NCBI RefSeq assembly: GCF_030413615.1
Contig: NZ_CP129236.1
Span: 790,001 to 854,000, forward strand
DNA: 64,000 nt
Source: Planococcus shixiaomingii
Lineage (GTDB): Bacteria; Bacillota; Bacilli; Bacillales_A; Planococcaceae
Direction of reading: 5' to 3'
How positions within the stretch are numbered: position 1 is the stretch's first letter; every line of letters starts with the position of its first letter. The translations under genes and the position numbers were made by a program. Under the pieces are notes generated by a model. It was not told the origin of the DNA. It made no database searches and worked only from the letters and a program-made list of their open reading frames with translations. This document shows, piece by piece, positions 26,994 through 34,841 of the stretch.

Positions 26994-27764
26994 TTAATGT
27001 GCCATCATTTCATGGGCAATCGTATGGCCGTCCATTTGGGATGGATAATAAGTCGGCCAGTTCACGACTTCGTCCAGCAAAGCTTGACGGTCATCGCCCC
27101 AGTACAGGTGATAATGGGATGCGTCGGTTTGGAAAATGCTATGGTCGCTGAATTGGATAAACTGCGGAAGGCCTGCTGTTTCTTGGGCTAATTTGAAGAC
27201 AAAGCGGACGCCGCGGTTGCCAGCTTCATATGTAAGGATTTCATAGCCGTCGTAGACGTACTCGCCGGAAAGTTCTTTCCCGTCTTTAAAGAACGTAACG
27301 GTCTCTTCTTCGATGACGACACGGTCGACGTCTGTCTTATAGCCGACTGTGTAGTATTCCTTGTATTCTTCAGCAGTCATCTCGTCTGAATGCAATGCTT
27401 TATCCGCAAAAACTTCATCGAGTTCGCCGCTTTTCAAGTACGGATACACCGATTGCCAATCGCCTGCCCAGTCAGAGAGGGGACGGTCTTTTACTTGGCT
27501 GTCTTCAAAGATGCCGTCGTAGATTTTCTGCGTTTCTTCGTCAAGTTCATGGCCATGATCGTGGTTATGTTCTTGCTCGTTGCCTTGTTCATATTCGCGT
27601 TCTCTTTGTTCCGAGCGAGTTTCTGTTTCAGAAGAGCCAGCCGAAACGCTTGAAGCAGATGGTGTCTCCTGCTCGACGTCGGATGAATCTGCAGATTGGC
27701 AGCCAGCTGCCAGCAGGGAGGAAATTGCCAGGATCCCTATTCCTTTGGTTAATGAATTCTTCAT
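26994..27764 (-). CDS. zinT: ZinT-family zinc-binding lipoprotein
   Basis: 256 residues from the ATG at 27764 (AAGGAG 8 nt upstream; the GTG at 27773 overlaps it). Lipoprotein signal with lipobox LLAAGC, then a Ser/Glu-rich linker and a His-rich patch (HNHDHGHE), then the ZinT domain: 'LSDWAGDWQSVYPYL', 'FKLAQETAGLPQFIQFSDH', 'SHYHLYWGD', and ending 'HTIAHEMMAH'. ZinT proteins bind Zn outside the membrane and hand it to an ABC importer. A Zur box sits directly upstream, so it should be induced by zinc shortage. No importer genes are in this window. Confidence 0.92.
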   Translation of the reverse strand: MKNSLTKGIGILAISSLLAAGCQSADSSDVEQETPSASSVSAGSSETETRSEQREREYEQGNEQEHNHDHGHELDEETQKIYDGIFEDSQVKDRPLSDWAGDWQSVYPYLKSGELDEVFADKALHSDEMTAEEYKEYYTVGYKTDVDRVVIEEETVTFFKDGKELSGEYVYDGYEILTYEAGNRGVRFVFKLAQETAGLPQFIQFSDHSIFQTDASHYHLYWGDDRQALLDEVVNWPTYYPSQMDGHTIAHEMMAH

Positions 27765-27780
27765 TTTTAACACTCCTTTT

Positions 27781-27803
27781 TAAATCGTAATGATTACAAT
27801 TTA
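27781..27803 (-). promoter_or_regulatory. Zur box of zinT
   Basis: TAAATCGTAAT and ATTACAATTTA flank a central G: a 23-bp dyad with a single mismatched pair, matching the Bacillus Zur consensus. A TATAAT (minus strand, 27806-27811) lies just upstream, so bound Zur would cover the start point. Confidence 0.9.
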
Positions 27804-27961
27804 TGATTATACAGAGAAATGACTGGAATGTTATTTATAAAAATATTCCGACTTTTTAGAGGGGAGGAACCCCGTTCAATGACAAGCGATTTTGAAGGAA
27901 AGGGATTTAAACAATTTCTCTGTTTCAAAATAGAAATCTGGAAAAGTGCGATTGTGAAGTC

Positions 27962-28108
27962 TATGAGCGGAAATTCGAGTTTTATGATTACTTAAATGCG
28001 TTCTATGAGCGCAAAAAGTGATTCTATGATCACTTAAACGCGTTCTATGAGCGCAAAAGGCGATTTTATGATCACTTAACCACATTCTATGATCACTTGA
28101 ACATATTT
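27962..28108. repeat. 21-bp periodic repeat array, seven units
   Basis: TAT-GA words start at 27962, 27983, 28004, 28025, 28046, 28067 and 28088, exactly 21 bp apart. Two unit types alternate at first: TATGAGCGCAAAA and TATGATCACTTAA, each ending in TTC or TTT. The second type is the same as in the 11272 array. The plus frame has stops; the minus frame is open and reads alternating SDH and CAH heptads but lacks a credible start. A terminator follows at 28126. Confidence 0.85.
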
Positions 28109-28125
28109 CAAATGGTTCTCCTGTT

Positions 28126-28159
28126 AAAAAGATCCAGCCACTTCGGCTAGATCTTTTTA
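28126..28159 (+). terminator. Terminator after the second 21-bp array
   Basis: AAAAAGATC.AGCC pairs with GGCT.GATCTTTTT. No plus-strand gene precedes it, so it may end an RNA that contains the repeats. Confidence 0.7.
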
Positions 28160-28215
28160 TTTTGCTCATCAATAGGGAACTAATGGTAAAGTTTTACTGG
28201 GAAAAGAAAAATAAA

Positions 28216-28245
28216 TGAAACGTTGTGGTTTGCTGCAGCCTCTAA
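28216..28245 (+). promoter_or_regulatory. ECF-type promoter before the decayed sigma gene
   Basis: TGAAAC, 17-nt spacer, CCTCTAA: close to the ECF consensus TGAAAC/CGTCTAA, as expected for an autoregulated sigma operon. Confidence 0.55.
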
Positions 28246-28267
28246 TAAGTAAAGGGAGGCGAAAGGC

Positions 28268-28812
28268 ATGCAGCATGATGAAGAGATGATTAAAGCGGCG
28301 ATTCAAGGCGACCGTTTAGCGCTTCAGCAATTATTGAAGCTGGAAAAGGAAAAAGTGTACCGCATGGCGTTTACATATGTGAAAAACGAAGAAGAAGCGC
28401 TGGAAATTTTTTAGCAAACCGTTCTTCAAGCCATTGAGTCGGTGCACCAAGTGAAAAAACCGCAGTATTTCTCCACTTGGCTGGCACGAATCTGCATCAA
28501 TAAAGCATTGGCGGTTTTGAAAAAGAAGAAAAGCTTGTTGTCATGGAGGAAATTAAAGAGCGGTGGGCAGAAGCGAATTCAGTGAATATTGCTCAGCAGC
28601 TGGATGTGGCGACTGCGTTGGGTTTATTACCCGACAAATACAAGAAGGTATTGATGTTGCGGTTTTATCAGGATTTTACAGTGAAGCAAATTGCAAACGT
28701 TATGGATTGTCCAGAAGGAACGGTGAAGACGGCGCTTCACAGAGGACTGACCATGCTGAAAAAAGACTTGAAGGGAGTGTATGCAGATGAAGGGCAACGA
28801 GATTTCAATTAA
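28268..28812 (+). pseudogene. Decayed ECF sigma factor
   Basis: The frame from ATG 28268 (GGGAGGC upstream) reads a sigma-70 region 2 (MIKAAIQGDRLALQQLL, KVYRMAFTYVKNEEEALEIF) and is cut by TAG at 28412 where a Gln or Glu codon is expected, then continues (QTVLQAIESVHQVKKPQYFSTWLARICINKAL). In the A-rich run 28517-28530 the frame changes and region 4 follows in the frame ending at 28812 ('LPDKYKKVLMLRFYQDFTVKQIA', 'PEGTVKTALHRG'). One nonsense and one frameshift make it a pseudogene. It lies before a broken DUF4179 anti-sigma gene; an intact pair exists at 41376-42898. Confidence 0.8.
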
Positions 28813-29888
28813 ATCAGCTATGGAGAACATTGCAGTGCCGACCGACCGCTTGGACCAAATTATCGAGGACACTTTTCTGGGTTCGCCTGCTCCAAAAGCG
28901 AACAAGCGGCGGAGAAAATGGTTGTACCCGGCGGCTGTGGCCACCCTGCTTTTGCCGGTATTTCGGCTTGTACTCTAACAGCGTCTCCAGCATTGGCCAA
29001 TTATATGGCGCAGTTGCCGGTCATTGGTAATGTATTCAAGATTTTTGCGGAAAAAGAGGAAGGACTGGAGCAGTATGAACGTTTCAGCGAAAAAGTAGGA
29101 TTATCCCAAACGAGCGGTGGGGCGACCATCTCTATTGATCAAGCGGTTTATGACGGTGCCAATGTGACGTTCACCTACACCATAACTTCGGATAAAAAGT
29201 TAGATAGCTCCGCACGTATTACTGGGTTCCCTGTATTGCTTGAAGCGGAAGGGACAATGCTGGAATGGAATGGGATGCTGCAGAAGGAGGCATTGCCGGA
29301 ATTGTTTCGATGCCGCATCTCAACGAAAAAGCGGCGCAAGTGAATGTGCTGTGGGAGCCAGGAAGTATCGTAACGGAACAGGGAGAAATAATCGGTGATT
29401 GGAAATTTGAGTTTGCCGTCAGCCAGCTCACAAAAGAGCCGTTTGCCCTTGATAAGAAAGTGGCGGAAAGCGGTGTGACCGTTTACTTCACTGAAGTGAC
29501 TGTAACCGATATCGCTGTGAATATTGCCTACCAGCAAATGGTGGAACCTTCTCTTTTGGAGAATTCGGGGGCTGTAGAAGCGGAAGTGATAGCTAAAGAC
29601 AATCTAGGAACGGTTTACGAAGTTCCTTATAACGGCGGTTCTACTGAGGCGGGAGCAAGAACCTGGGAAGATATCAAGTGGACAGCCACAATGAGGAGCT
29701 TAAATCCGCAAGCTACGTCATTAACATTTTATCCGTTTGCGCATACCAGCTGGATGATTAATCAAAAAGATGTTAGATCAAAGCGTATTGAGTTTGATGC
29801 CCTTGAAATCAATTTAATTGACGCTACACATAAAATTGTGAAAGATCCAGTTGTTCTGACGCTACCTAAACCGGATGAATTGGAATGA
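28787..29888 (+). pseudogene. Decayed DUF4179 anti-sigma factor
   Basis: Start ATG 28787 overlaps the sigma end. The cytosolic part and membrane span begin normally ('KRRRKWLYPAAVATLLLPV'), the frame shifts near 28955-28970 to 'SACTLTASPALANYMAQLPVIGNVF', and shifts again near 29265-29290 to 'GGIAGIVSMPHLNEKAAQ', which stays open to 29888. Recognisable family elements: 'TSGGATISIDQAVYDGANVTFTY' and a C-terminal beta-rich domain. Comparable to the intact protein at 41376. Two frameshifts imply loss of function. Confidence 0.8.
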
Positions 29889-29936
29889 ATAAGGAGCAGA
29901 AAAGTATAACCCGCTCTGCCAGATGTTGAAGAAGAA

Positions 29937-29977
29937 AAAGCTCCCAGACAAATACTTTTGTCTGGGAGCTTCCTTTT
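29937..29977. terminator. Bidirectional terminator
   Basis: AAGCTCCCAGACAA pairs with TTGTCTGGGAGCTT, with T-rich ends; shared with the minus-strand DUF2798 gene. Confidence 0.85.
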
Positions 29978-30488
29978 ATGACTGAACTTTAGCGTTCGCT
30001 GTATCTTTTTTGTCTTGCGTTTCATGCATTTTCACCATGAAAAAACGGGCAATCGGTTGAATGACCAGAACTTCAGCAAACAGAACGATGATGAAGTTGC
30101 GTGGCCAGTTGAGGAGCCAGTTGCTGAAGAGCTCCGAATGAAGTCCGTTGATCACAACATCAGCGATCAATGTCATGGCAGCTGACATTCCGAGTACTGT
30201 GAACAGAATGCGGAATAGAATTTTGGAGTTGAAGCTATCCGTTGGCTGGGTGAATTTTGCTGTTAGCGCTTCTGCAATTCGACCGAAAATAGTGGGTTCA
30301 ATAAGCATGACAATGATCCATATAATCGGCAATGTTTTCAAAATGGTGATTGCTATATCGCCGTTGAACTCTCCGGTAAAATAAATGATGCTGTAAGTCG
30401 TCATAAATAGTACGGTCAATGTTGAAATAATGGTTCCGTACAAAAAGCCTTCTTTGCCGTTTCGCGGCAATCTTTTTTCTTGATGCAT
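29976..30488 (-). CDS. DUF2798 family membrane protein
   Basis: 170 residues. Four hydrophobic spans: 'TIISTLTVLFMTTYSIIYF', 'PIIWIIVMLIEPTIFG', 'FTVLGMSAAMTLIADVV', 'FIIVLFAEVLVIQPIA'. The pattern 'NWLLNWPRNFIIV...QPIARFFM' is that of DUF2798. No function known to me. Single gene with upstream RBS GGAAGGAAG. Confidence 0.75.
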   Translation of the reverse strand: MHQEKRLPRNGKEGFLYGTIISTLTVLFMTTYSIIYFTGEFNGDIAITILKTLPIIWIIVMLIEPTIFGRIAEALTAKFTQPTDSFNSKILFRILFTVLGMSAAMTLIADVVINGLHSELFSNWLLNWPRNFIIVLFAEVLVIQPIARFFMVKMHETQDKKDTANAKVQS

Positions 30489-30547
30489 GTGTTTTTCTTC
30501 CTTCCAAAATGCTTATACTCGACCTTGTTTATACGCTAAAACGTGCA

Positions 30548-30571
30548 AGAACAGTAACAGTAACAGTAACG
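30548..30571. repeat. Short AACAGT hexamer repeat
   Basis: About three and a half copies of AACAGT in the 328-bp gap 30489-30816. Otherwise this gap shows no gene; TGAAAGCGTACGCA at 30591 is only cre-like. Confidence 0.5.
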
Positions 30572-30816
30572 GCAATAAAAATAAGGTCATTGAAAGCGTA
30601 CGCAAATAAAAAACGGAAAGTTTTGCATCAAAATACCTGTAAAAAGTATTGCGGTCCCTAAAAGTAAAAGACACTGTTGCAGGCCGATAGAGAGGTGTAA
30701 ACTCAAACTAAAGATGGTAATCAGTTGGGTCTAGATGAAACTATAACAAAACCACATCTTTACATGTAAGTGTCTATTTTGTGGCAGTTTAATTTACTTC
30801 AAAGGGAGAGGGTTTC

Positions 30817-31356
30817 ATGATTTATGTGGCGTTGCTTCGGGGGATCAATGTAGGCGGAAACAACAAAGTGGATATGAAGCAGTTGAAGCAAGTATTCGAA
30901 AAGGTCGGTATGTCTTCAGTCAAAACGTATATCAATTCAGGAAACATCATTTTCACCGACACCAGCCGCCCCAAAGCGGAAATAACAACTGTTTTAGAAG
31001 AGGCGATTTACGCTCACTTCGGTTTGCAAATTAAAGTGCTGGTCTACAACTTTGATGAATATAAACCGATTGCGGAAGCGATTCCTGCAGAGTGGACCAA
31101 CGATACCCAAATGAAAAGCGATGTCCTGTTTCTTTGGGAAGAGGTCGACACGGAATCCGTACTGGAAGGATTGAGCGTCAAACCGGAAATCGATTCCGTC
31201 TATTATGTTCAAGGAGCGGTTCTCTGGTCGGTGGCCCGGGAAAACGTTACACGGAGCGGGATGTCAAAAATCATCGGGACCCCACTCTACAAACTTGTCA
31301 CCATCCGGAACGTCAACACTGTACGCAAGCTTTACGGGATGATGCAATCCGGATAA
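30817..31356 (+). CDS. DUF1697 family protein
   Basis: 179 residues. Begins with the family hallmark 'YVALLRGINVGGNNKVDM', then 'VKTYINSGNIIFT' and the C-terminal 'GTPLYKLVTIRNVNTVRKLYGMM'. Cytosolic ferredoxin-like double domain of unknown function. ATG 6 nt after GGGAGAGG. Single gene. Confidence 0.85.
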   Translation: MIYVALLRGINVGGNNKVDMKQLKQVFEKVGMSSVKTYINSGNIIFTDTSRPKAEITTVLEEAIYAHFGLQIKVLVYNFDEYKPIAEAIPAEWTNDTQMKSDVLFLWEEVDTESVLEGLSVKPEIDSVYYVQGAVLWSVARENVTRSGMSKIIGTPLYKLVTIRNVNTVRKLYGMMQSG

Positions 31357-31519
31357 AAGCAGCAAAGACCAACTCAATAGATGCGGTTATTATAGTGAAA
31401 GACAGTTAGAAAGAATAAAAGAGAAAAGTGAAGGGAAAGCATTTGCCGGTTACGATGATCACTGGTATATTAAATAATCGTTTAAATGGCTATTTTTTTA
31501 TCGCGCCGCTGTAAATAGA

Positions 31520-31545
31520 GTTTAGTAATCCAGAGATTAGGGAAT
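31520..31545 (+). promoter_or_regulatory. SigB-type promoter of the GSP26-like gene
   Basis: GTTTAG, 14-nt spacer, GGGAAT; close to the SigB consensus GTTTAA/GGGWAW. The gene starts 67 bp downstream. Confidence 0.7.
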
Positions 31546-31612
31546 TCTTTTGTACTATAGTTATTCGTAAATTTAGTGAAAAAGAAATTTATCCTAAAGG
31601 AGGAATACTAGA

Positions 31613-32119
31613 ATGGATGGGAACGCATCATCAACTCGTGAGGCGATGGAAAAGGTCAATAAACTAATTAAAGGCATCGAAGTGGCCATGCTGACGACGA
31701 TTTCAGGAAACAAGGCCGTATCCCGGCCAATGCAGACGCAGGAAGCTGAATTCGATGGAGATCTTTGGTTTGTAACGATGAAAGACACGGCCAAGTACCA
31801 AGAAATCCTGGCAAATCCGATGGTCAATGTTTCGTATGCGGGAAAATCGTATGTTTCCATCAGCGGAACCGCTGAATTCAGTGAAGACTTGGAGCGGAAA
31901 AAGAAATATTGGAATCCTATCTTCGATAAGCTTTTGGAAACATCTTATGATGATCCGAACGTCGTCTTGATTAAAGTGAGCGCAGATTCGGCCGAGTATT
32001 GGGAATCAGGCAATCCGCTGAAGATGATCACCAAGTTCGCCAAAAAGCTCACGACCCACGAAAGACTGGATAAAGACGATAAAGAATTGAACGATACAGT
32101 GGATTTTAACAACCGCTAA
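31613..32119 (+). CDS. Pyridoxamine 5'-phosphate oxidase family, general stress protein 26-like
   Basis: 168 residues with the flavin-binding split-barrel pattern: 'VAMLTTISGNKAVSRPMQTQ', 'DGDLWFVTMKDTAKYQEI', 'NVSYAGKSYVSISGTAEF', and 'YWESGN' near the end. Matches the YdaG/GSP26 group, which is SigB-controlled in B. subtilis; the SigB-type promoter upstream here fits. Likely binds FMN or F420-like cofactor; reaction unknown. Ribosome site AAAGGAGG. Confidence 0.86.
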   Translation: MDGNASSTREAMEKVNKLIKGIEVAMLTTISGNKAVSRPMQTQEAEFDGDLWFVTMKDTAKYQEILANPMVNVSYAGKSYVSISGTAEFSEDLERKKKYWNPIFDKLLETSYDDPNVVLIKVSADSAEYWESGNPLKMITKFAKKLTTHERLDKDDKELNDTVDFNNR

Positions 32120-32138
32120 GCTACCATTAAGAGGACGG

Positions 32139-32194
32139 AAAGCACCTTGATTCGCAAGGTTTAGGCCTTGAAATGCGAATTAAGGTGCTTTTTT
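32139..32194 (+). terminator. Terminator after GSP26-like gene
   Basis: AAAGCACCTT.ATTCGCA pairs with TGCGAAT.AAGGTGCTTT, followed by TTT. Confidence 0.85.
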
Positions 32195-32322
32195 GTATAT
32201 ATAAATTTGTCTTTTGGAAGGAGGATCGAAGAAAGCTAAAGGACCGGCATTTGTTTTTCGCTGCTAGGGACCTAGCACATAAGTTATTATTGGATGAAAT
32301 TTACTTACATAAGAGGTGGATT

Positions 32323-33813
32323 ATGAAAAATGCAACACCCGTATTTTATATTTCTGTAGTTATTTCACTAATCGTCGTTCTTTGGGGTGCCTTTGCTCCT
32401 GGAAATTTAGAGTCGTTTACTGCAAATGTGACAAGCCAACTGACAGAAAAATTCGGCTGGTTTTATTTACTGCTATTTATCGCCATTCTTCTTTTCTGTA
32501 TTTATATGACGTTCTCCCGTTTTGGCAATGTAAAGCTGGGAAGGAAGGATGACGAGCCCGAGTTTAGCCGGCTGTCATGGTTTTCGATGTTATTTAGTGC
32601 CGGAATGGGAATGGGATTGGTATTTTGGACAACCGCTGAACCGATCTCTCATGCTTTTACGAGCAGTCCGGTAGCGAAAGAAGGATCCGATGCAGCGATA
32701 CAAGACGCCTTAAAGTATTCTTTTTTCCATTGGGGAATACATGCTTGGGCCGTTTACGGAATCGTCGGGCTGATTCTCGCTTATTTTAAGTTCAACCGCG
32801 GGATGCCGGGTCTTATCAGTGCAACGCTGACGCCGTTATTTGGTGAAAAGCTGATGAAAGGGGCACTTGGAAAAGCGGTCGATGTGCTCGCGGTCTTCGC
32901 TACAGTGGTCGGCGTAGCGGCAACGCTCGGCTTTGGGTCTGCACAGATTACCGGTGGACTGGCATTTTTGTTCGGGACACCAAACAACTTTACCGTCCAG
33001 CTGATTGTACTGGTCATTTCGACAGCACTTTTCATCTGGTCGGCCTGGTCTGGAATCGGCCGTGGCATCAAATACTTGAGCAACATCAATATGGTGCTCG
33101 CAGCTGTACTCTTAATTCTTTTGTTTATCGTGGGTCCCACGATGCTTATCATGAACATGTTCACTCATACACTCGGCAGCTACTTCACCGACTTTTTTGA
33201 AATGAGCCTGCGATTGGCTCCGCTCAATGAGGAAAATCGAAGCTGGATCAATGGCTGGACGATTTTCTACTGGGCTTGGTGGATTTCCTGGGCTCCGTTC
33301 GTCGGGATTTTCATCGCCCGCATTTCGAAAGGGCGGACCGTGAAAGAGTTCATGTACAGCGTCTTGCTGCTGCCGTCGCTTGTATGCTTTATTTTCTTCT
33401 CGGTGTTTGGAGTTTCTGCATTGCAGCTCGAACAGCTGGGAATCGCGACCATCTCCAATTTCAGCTTGGAGACATCGACGTTCGGCGTGCTTGCAGAATA
33501 TCCGCTTGGAACGTTCATGTCCATGCTGACGCTTGTCGTCATTGCCCTTTTCTTTATCACTTCGGCTGATTCGGCAACGTTTGTGCTTGGCATGCTGAGC
33601 ACGAACGGTCTTTTGAACCCGAACAATTCTGTGAAAATTACGTGGGGGCTAATTCAGTCAGCAGTTGCTGCCGTCGTCGTCTATTTTGGCGGAACGCAGG
33701 GCTTGCAAAATATGCTGATAATCGCCGCACTGCCTTTTGCGGTTGTCATTATTTTAATGGGTGCCTCTTTTTTGAAGGACATTCAGACCCAAGTTCGTCC
33801 GCAACGCAAATAA
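32323..33813 (+). CDS. opuD: BCCT family glycine betaine transporter
   Basis: 496 residues from ATG 32323 (AGAGGTGG upstream; the in-frame extension to 32173 runs through the terminator stem). Twelve hydrophobic spans. BCCT signature 'GWTIFYWAWWISWAPFVGIFIARISKGRT' region and glycine-rich 'FSAGMGMGLVFWTTAEP' near residue 85. These carriers import betaine with sodium for osmoprotection. No long C-terminal osmosensory tail, as in OpuD. Single gene with terminator. Confidence 0.9.
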   Translation: MKNATPVFYISVVISLIVVLWGAFAPGNLESFTANVTSQLTEKFGWFYLLLFIAILLFCIYMTFSRFGNVKLGRKDDEPEFSRLSWFSMLFSAGMGMGLVFWTTAEPISHAFTSSPVAKEGSDAAIQDALKYSFFHWGIHAWAVYGIVGLILAYFKFNRGMPGLISATLTPLFGEKLMKGALGKAVDVLAVFATVVGVAATLGFGSAQITGGLAFLFGTPNNFTVQLIVLVISTALFIWSAWSGIGRGIKYLSNINMVLAAVLLILLFIVGPTMLIMNMFTHTLGSYFTDFFEMSLRLAPLNEENRSWINGWTIFYWAWWISWAPFVGIFIARISKGRTVKEFMYSVLLLPSLVCFIFFSVFGVSALQLEQLGIATISNFSLETSTFGVLAEYPLGTFMSMLTLVVIALFFITSADSATFVLGMLSTNGLLNPNNSVKITWGLIQSAVAAVVVYFGGTQGLQNMLIIAALPFAVVIILMGASFLKDIQTQVRPQRK

Positions 33814-33817
33814 ATCT

Positions 33818-33855
33818 AAAGCACCGTACCCTATTGGGGGAACGGTGCTTTTTTA
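33818..33855 (+). terminator. Terminator after opuD
   Basis: AAAGCACCGT pairs with ACGGTGCTTT, then TTTT. Confidence 0.85.
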
Positions 33856-33998
33856 GAAGGCAAGGATAATAAAGGATTGCAGAATTTGAAGATTTTTGCC
33901 TCACGTCATTAAAAATTCCTTTTGCTAATTGTAAAAAAATGGGCGGTCTGATACGCTGATACATAACAGAACAATTACTAGTTTAAGGGGACTTGGCC

Positions 33999-34514
33999 AT
34001 GACGAATCTTTCGCTTGCAGAATCTGTAAAGTTGAAAAGTGTATTAGCAAAACGCATTCATGAACTGGAAGAAGAAATGGATCGCGTAGCGTTCGTAGAA
34101 GTTGAAAAAGGAAGAAAAGTGCCGAAACAAGTGCGCTCGCTTTCACAGGTCGAACAGGAGATTGACGAAATCCGAAAAGATTTTCGGTTATTGGATAAAT
34201 TGATGTACCGGGCCAATATTGAAAATGAAGTGGTTTTCAATGATGAGAAACTGGCCATTGTGGAAGCGATCGAACTGGCGACTCAGTTGCGTGCTAAAGC
34301 AAGAAAGTGCAAAGAGTTCGGCGCTGCAGCAGAGGAAGAACTTCAATACGGCTACGGAGAAGGGGTTCCGGTCATACGGCGGGCCATGTTTGATCCTGAG
34401 GAATACCGCTTAAAGGCGGTCGAATTGGAACGTCAGGCTAACCGGCTTTCGAACGCCATCAATAATAAAAATTATTCCATTGAAGTAGATTTCGACAGCG
34501 AGAAGTATTTCTGA
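33999..34514 (+). CDS. Coiled-coil protein, DIP1984-like
   Basis: 171 residues from ATG 33999 (AAGGGG 8 nt upstream). All-helical layout: 'LAESVKLKSVLAKRIHELEEEM', a central 'DEKLAIVEAIELATQLRAKARKCKEFG' and C-terminal 'LKAVELERQANRLSNAINNKNY'. The pattern of an N-terminal helix pair, middle helix and 'L-n-IN-N-NY' ending resembles DIP1984-type proteins, function unknown. The family call is tentative. It lies directly before the structured RNA region. Confidence 0.5.
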   Translation: MTNLSLAESVKLKSVLAKRIHELEEEMDRVAFVEVEKGRKVPKQVRSLSQVEQEIDEIRKDFRLLDKLMYRANIENEVVFNDEKLAIVEAIELATQLRAKARKCKEFGAAAEEELQYGYGEGVPVIRRAMFDPEEYRLKAVELERQANRLSNAINNKNYSIEVDFDSEKYF

Positions 34515-34515
34515 T

Positions 34516-34732
34516 CCTTGGAGCGGTGAGACTCCGCTCCAAGGCATGGAAGGAAAACCTCTTTGTACTTCGGTGCAATTACTCTGATGGCTAATGGCAA
34601 ACCAATGATCCATTCCCCATTACGACTTTACCTGTTACCGATAACCAACCAAGAGCAAACGGCGGTCGACGACCAAACTCCTGTTTATGTTCCTTCCATG
34701 AATCCCTCTGCTTTTTAGCAGGGGGATTTTTT
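34516..34732 (+). ncRNA. Probable structured RNA with own terminator, upstream of Abi gene
   Basis: Plus-strand pairing seen by eye: hairpin A, 11 bp, CCTTGGAGCGG (34516-34526) with CCGCTCCAAGG (34534-34544); a long-range 11-bp helix CATGGAAGGAA (34545-34555) with TTCCTTCCATG (34690-34700); inside it a UUCG tetraloop hairpin, TTGTAC-TTCG-GTGCAA (34563-34578, one G-U pair); TAATGG/CCATTA (34592-34597 with 34617-34622) enclosing AATG/CATT; GTTA/TAAC (34634-34645); GGTC/GACC (34664-34674). A rho-independent terminator follows immediately. The G-U pair and UUCG loop favour plus-strand transcription. A catalogued 'abiF RNA motif' lies near abiF genes; I could not compare with it. Hairpin A may belong to the upstream gene end instead. 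Confidence 0.55.
34701..34732 (+). terminator. Terminator of the structured RNA
   Basis: AATCCC.CTGCT / AGCAG.GGGATT stem followed by TTTTTT, directly after the long-range helix. Confidence 0.85.
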
Positions 34733-34754
34733 AACGGTTTTACTAAAAACTATA

Positions 34755-34784
34755 TTGGTCAATTACCGTTTAATAGTTTATAAA
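34755..34784 (+). promoter_or_regulatory. Probable promoter of the Abi gene
   Basis: TTGGTC, 18-nt spacer, TATAAA; would start transcription near 34791, 50 bp before the Abi start codon. Arms AACGGT (34733) and ACCGTT (34766) form a spaced inverted repeat over it. Confidence 0.45.
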
Positions 34785-34841
34785 TCGAACAGGGTACCTT
34801 ACAGTGAAGAGTATAGAAGAAAACAAAAAGGATTGAGGAAT

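Noticed and set aside
27880..27996. 38-codon plus-strand ORF with GGGAGG upstream
   Set aside because: Runs into the repeat array, has no recognisable feature and no support beyond the ribosome-site-like GGGAGG; left out.
27876..28172. 98-codon minus-strand ORF with SDH/CAH heptads over the second 21-bp array
   Set aside because: Its start lies inside the terminator stem, has no ribosome site, and the open frame is forced by the 21-bp period.
30591..30604. cre-like TGAAAGCGTACGCA
   Set aside because: Two mismatches in the central W positions and no clear promoter relation to either neighbour.
34516..34544. Hairpin A as simple terminator of the DIP1984-like gene
   Set aside because: The 11-bp stem has no T-tract after it and directly abuts the long-range helix, so I kept it provisionally with the RNA.
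34755..34841. N-terminal extension of the Abi protein
   Set aside because: The TTG at 34755 coincides with the -35 box, lacks a ribosome site, and the family normally begins near the TTG at 34842.
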